Positions 5,758 through 6,328 of a stretch of 6,328 bases of DNA are shown here, in pieces (position 1 is the first letter of the stretch; each line of letters starts with the position of its first letter). Below the pieces are notes generated by a model that was not told where the DNA came from, ran no database searches, and saw nothing but the letters and a program-made list of their open reading frames with translations. Both the position numbers and the translations under genes were made by a program. This stretch comes from an uncultured Rhodobiaceae bacterium (GTDB taxonomy: Bacteria > Pseudomonadota > Alphaproteobacteria > RS24): positions 1-6,328 of the forward strand of contig CAJWBV010000051.1 of the NCBI GenBank assembly GCA_913020275.1, read 5' to 3'.

Positions 5758-5766
5758 GCCGTTCCC

Positions 5767-6328
5767 TTGGCGGGGTCTGACGACAAAAAGCAGTCGCCGC
5801 TTTCCGGCGAGGATGCCGAGCTTTGGTCGCGCGTCGCGGCGCAGGCCGAACCCCTGCCCGCGCTTCGGCGCGCGCGCCATGTTGAAACGCGCCGCGTCCG
5901 CGCCCCCAAAACCGACGACCCCGCCCAGCCGCCCGCCAGAAAATCTGCCGATCCGAAAGGCGTTAACGCTGCAAAGCCGGCAACAAAAGCGCCACCCCGC
6001 CCGGTGCCGAAAAAATTGCCAATGCCCGACACGCGCCTTGACCCGAAATCGAGGCGACGGCTGGCGCGCGGCACCATCGCGATTGATGCGCGCATTGACC
6101 TGCACGGGCTGACGGCGGCCCGCGCGCGGGCGCGTTTGACCGGCTTTCTCACCGCTGCGGCCCAAGCGCGAAACAAGTGGGTGCTGGTTATAACCGGCAA
6201 GGGACGCGCCGGAGACGGTGTTTTGCGCCGCGAAGTACCGCTCTGGTTCGGCCAGCCGCCGCTCGACCGGCTGGTGATTGCCTATGAGCAAGCCGCCGCC
6301 GCCCATGGGGGGGGTGGTGCGCTTTACG
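5767..6328 (+). CDS. Smr domain protein, 3' end cut by window
   Basis: The frame runs open from 5758 to the window end. TTG at 5767 is the only plausible start: no in-frame ATG or GTG appears before the conserved LSGEDAELWSRV region, and TTG lies 9 bases after the Tim44-like stop, with only a weak AGG ahead of it. Residues 12-30 are the N-terminal region seen in alphaproteobacterial Smr proteins. Residues ~31-95 are a Pro/Ala/Arg/Lys-rich disordered linker. The Smr domain starts near 105: IDLHGLTAARARARL (110-124), VLVITGKGRAGDGVLRREVP (139-158) and the final HGGGGALY (180-187), where the family normally continues with V and a few residues. Smr domains are known as nucleic-acid nucleases in MutS2 and in small stand-alone proteins; the role of this branch is unknown. 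The DLHG and ITGKG motifs are intact. It is probably co-transcribed with the Tim44-like gene. Confidence 0.88.
   Translation, partial: MAGSDDKKQSPLSGEDAELWSRVAAQAEPLPALRRARHVETRRVRAPKTDDPAQPPARKSADPKGVNAAKPATKAPPRPVPKKLPMPDTRLDPKSRRRLARGTIAIDARIDLHGLTAARARARLTGFLTAAAQARNKWVLVITGKGRAGDGVLRREVPLWFGQPPLDRLVIAYEQAAAAHGGGGALY

Noticed and set aside
5713..6306. 197-codon minus-strand frame opposite the Smr gene
   Set aside because: The plus strand carries intact DLHG, ITGKG and HGG-GALY Smr motifs, so this frame is a shadow.
1..6328. Mobile elements, CRISPR arrays, tRNA or rRNA genes, toxin-antitoxin or defence genes
   Set aside because: No transposase, spaced repeats, cloverleaf-like sequence or defence-gene motif was found; apart from the left edge and short gaps the window is filled by recognised housekeeping genes.

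Overview
The window looks like a stretch of alphaproteobacterial chromosome of moderately high GC content. This is inferred from gene content and order, not from any marker gene. The order PPSR-family regulator, maf, aroE, coaE, dnaQ, then convergent secB and fxsA, then a Tim44-like gene and an Smr-domain gene, is the block known from Alphaproteobacteria such as Caulobacter and the rhizobia. In Caulobacter and Rickettsia the PPSR-family gene directly flanks the chromosomal replication origin, so the first ~214 bases may be the edge of oriC. The genus cannot be told from the sequence.

Layout. Bases 1-214 hold no gene. They are relatively AT-rich in places and contain several degenerate DnaA-box-like 9-mers and one CtrA-like motif. 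Bases 215-3127 carry four plus-strand genes joined by three 4-nt ATGA stop/start overlaps: a PEP synthase/PPDK regulatory kinase-phosphorylase, a Maf nucleotide pyrophosphatase, shikimate dehydrogenase (aroE) and dephospho-CoA kinase (coaE). dnaQ follows after 22 bases, with a TTG start behind a purine-rich ribosome-binding site. On the minus strand, fxsA and secB form a two-gene unit that converges on dnaQ, with a hairpin between them. A ~105-base divergent region carries promoter-like elements for fxsA and for the plus-strand Tim44-like gene. An Smr-domain gene follows 9 bases after that and is cut by the window end a few residues before its expected C-terminus.

How the genes fit together. 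They are housekeeping functions: control of pyruvate/PEP interconversion, nucleotide-pool sanitation, aromatic amino-acid and CoA biosynthesis, replication proofreading, protein export (SecB) and membrane-associated functions. Nothing looks like a defence system, mobile element, CRISPR array or biosynthetic cluster, and I found no convincing new system.

Most worth a second look: the Tim44-like gene has no ATG, GTG or TTG near its ribosome-binding site and appears to start at ATC; it carries a 12-base tandem repeat in its linker; mltA, often found between the Tim44-like and Smr genes, is absent; and the left edge is a candidate origin flank.
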